Assembly: GCA_900765185.1 (NCBI GenBank)
Contig: CAAFQT010000075.1
Coordinates: 1 to 7,341 of the forward strand
Direction of reading: 5' to 3'
DNA: 7,341 bases
Source: an uncultured Collinsella sp.
Lineage (GTDB): Bacteria; Actinomycetota; Coriobacteriia; Coriobacteriales; Coriobacteriaceae
In this document: positions 6,303 through 7,341 of the stretch, in pieces
Layout of the letters: the number at the start of each line of letters is the position of its first letter
Numbering within the stretch: the stretch's first letter is position 1
Made by a program: the position numbers and the translations under genes
Notes under the pieces: generated by a model
Told to the model about the DNA's origin: nothing
What the model saw: only the letters and a program-made list of their open reading frames with translations
Database searches by the model: none

Positions 6303-7301
6303 ATGAAGCAATGGGCTGGACTGGGAAAGTTCCTCGCGGGGCATATGCAGATCATCGTTCCGATTTGCGTGGCGCTCGGCGTGCTCTTTCCCCAGCAGAT
6401 CGGCGTGCTCAAGCCCATTGTTCCCGCCCTCTTCGCCTTTATGACGTTTCAGGGCGCGCTCAGCAACACTTTTCACCAGGTAGCCGAGGTGTTCCACCGT
6501 CCGCTGCACCTGATTCTGGCGCTGCTGGTCTCGGCAGTGCTTATTCCCATCGCGGCGTATGCCATAGGGTCACTCTTCTTTGGCTCCAACCCCAACCTTG
6601 TCTGCGGCATCGTGCTCGAGTACAGCGTGCCCGTGGCCGTCACCGCTTTTATGTGGATCAGCATGTTCGGCGGCAACGGCCCGCTCGCGCTCACCATCAT
6701 CCTGACGTCCTCGGTTATCTCCCCTGTGACGATTCCGCTCACGCTTAAGCTCTTGCTGGGTGCCACCGTCTCGATCGATGTGCCGAGCATGATGCAAGAC
6801 ATGGCCTTTATGATCGCCATCCCCGCCGTGCTCGGCATCGTGATCAACGAGCTCACGCGTGGATGGGGACACGAGAAGCTCTCCCCCGTGCTCTCGCCCG
6901 CCTGCAAATTCATGATGATGGGCGTTATCGCCTCCAACTCCACCGCCATGAGCGAGTACGTGCTGCACATGAACGCGGTGCGCCTGGAAGTCGCCCTCTT
7001 TATTTTGGTCTTCGCCATCAGTGGCTTTGTCGTCGGTTTTCTGGTCGCCCATGCGCTGCATCTGCCATATAGCGAGACGACCACCATGTGCTTTACCTGC
7101 GGCATGCGTAACATCTCTTCGGGCGCCGTCATCGCCACGCAGTACTTTCCGGGCGAAGTCGTGTTTCCCGTCATGTGCGGAACGCTGTTTCAGCAGGTAC
7201 TCGCCTCGCTTATCGGGCATCTCTTTGAGCGTCTGACCGGCGAGGAGCGCGCCGCCCAGCGCAAGCGCGTCGAAGCCGGCCGCGACGCCATGGCACGCTA
7301 G
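6303..7301 (+). CDS. Bile acid:sodium symporter (BASS/SBF) superfamily transporter
   Basis: This is a 332-residue integral membrane protein with about ten hydrophobic segments (roughly 14-30, 38-52, 69-92, 98-120, 127-151, 166-182, 199-215, 228-250, 262-281, 285-307). Family signs are FMTFQGAL (46-53), GGNGPLALTI (123-132) and the crossover helix GMRNISSGAVIATQYFP (267-283), followed by VVFPVMCGTLFQQ (286-298). BASS proteins move organic anions such as bile acids, pyruvate or pantoate, usually with sodium. Aligned by eye to the Neisseria ASBT homologue, the sodium-binding E and Q of its EVGMQN motif are T265 and R269 here, so sodium coupling is doubtful. The start follows AAAGGGAG (6284-6291) at 11 nt, slightly long; the hydrophobic N-terminus follows directly. 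A short charged tail (EERAAQRKRVEAGRD) ends the protein. It is transcribed away from recJ. The family is assigned with good confidence; the substrate is unknown. Confidence 0.88.
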   Translation: MKQWAGLGKFLAGHMQIIVPICVALGVLFPQQIGVLKPIVPALFAFMTFQGALSNTFHQVAEVFHRPLHLILALLVSAVLIPIAAYAIGSLFFGSNPNLVCGIVLEYSVPVAVTAFMWISMFGGNGPLALTIILTSSVISPVTIPLTLKLLLGATVSIDVPSMMQDMAFMIAIPAVLGIVINELTRGWGHEKLSPVLSPACKFMMMGVIASNSTAMSEYVLHMNAVRLEVALFILVFAISGFVVGFLVAHALHLPYSETTTMCFTCGMRNISSGAVIATQYFPGEVVFPVMCGTLFQQVLASLIGHLFERLTGEERAAQRKRVEAGRDAMAR

Positions 7302-7341
7302 ACTGTCCGCATTACGCGGGTGTTAGTCTTGCTATACGAGC
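7302..7341. other. Short region after the transporter gene, to the window edge
   Basis: A weak stem, CCGC-ATTAC-GCGG (7307-7319), follows the transporter stop but has no clear U-tract, so termination here is uncertain. TGCTATACG at 7330-7338 resembles an extended -10 element and might serve a gene beyond the edge, but no -35 is visible. Too little sequence remains to decide. Confidence 0.25.

Noticed and set aside
6473..7220. 216- and 233-codon minus-strand frames opposite the transporter gene
   Set aside because: They are antisense to a clear ten-helix membrane protein and show no conserved motif.
7334..7341. ATACGAGC shared by the window end and position 6243-6250
   Set aside because: An eight-base match in two intergenic stretches is weak, and one copy is cut by the window edge.

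Overview
The window is ordinary, GC-rich bacterial chromosome. Four protein-coding genes with high-GC codon use fill almost all of it. Gene content suggests a Coriobacteriia actinobacterium of the Collinsella/Olsenella kind: a RecJ nuclease fused to a helicase, a bifunctional Rel directly downstream, then an MBL-fold hydrolase. This assignment is inferred from memory of gene order and protein architecture, not from a search. I see no mobile element, CRISPR array, tRNA or rRNA.

Layout. Three genes run leftward on the minus strand from a promoter near 6140. First is recJ-helicase (6028 to 2741), then rel (2725 to 365), then the N-terminal part of an MBL-fold hydrolase (276 to the left edge, truncated by the window). 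Only 15 bp separate recJ from rel, and the rel ribosome binding site lies in that gap, so the two are almost certainly co-transcribed. An 88-bp gap with a 13-bp perfect hairpin separates rel from the MBL gene. Rightward from 6303 is a divergent gene for a ten-helix transporter of the bile acid:sodium symporter (BASS/SBF) superfamily. Only 40 bp follow it before the window ends.

How the genes may work together. RecJ degrades 5'-ended single-stranded DNA and RecQ-type helicases unwind duplex DNA to feed it. Here both activities appear to sit in one polypeptide of 1095 residues. Rel makes and destroys (p)ppGpp and retains both active sites. The recJ-rel-hydrolase order resembles the recJ-apt-relA-dtd neighbourhood of Firmicutes, with apt and dtd missing. 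The transporter has no evident functional link to the leftward genes.

The most interesting points are the nuclease-helicase fusion with a C-terminal region I do not recognise, a possible 21-codon leader ORF overlapping the recJ start, a regulatory-looking divergent intergenic region (perfect TATAAT, two CCGCGG palindromes one helical turn apart, two more inverted repeats), the hairpin abutting the MBL ribosome binding site, and a BASS transporter that seems to lack the usual sodium-coordinating residues. No clearly new multi-gene system is visible.
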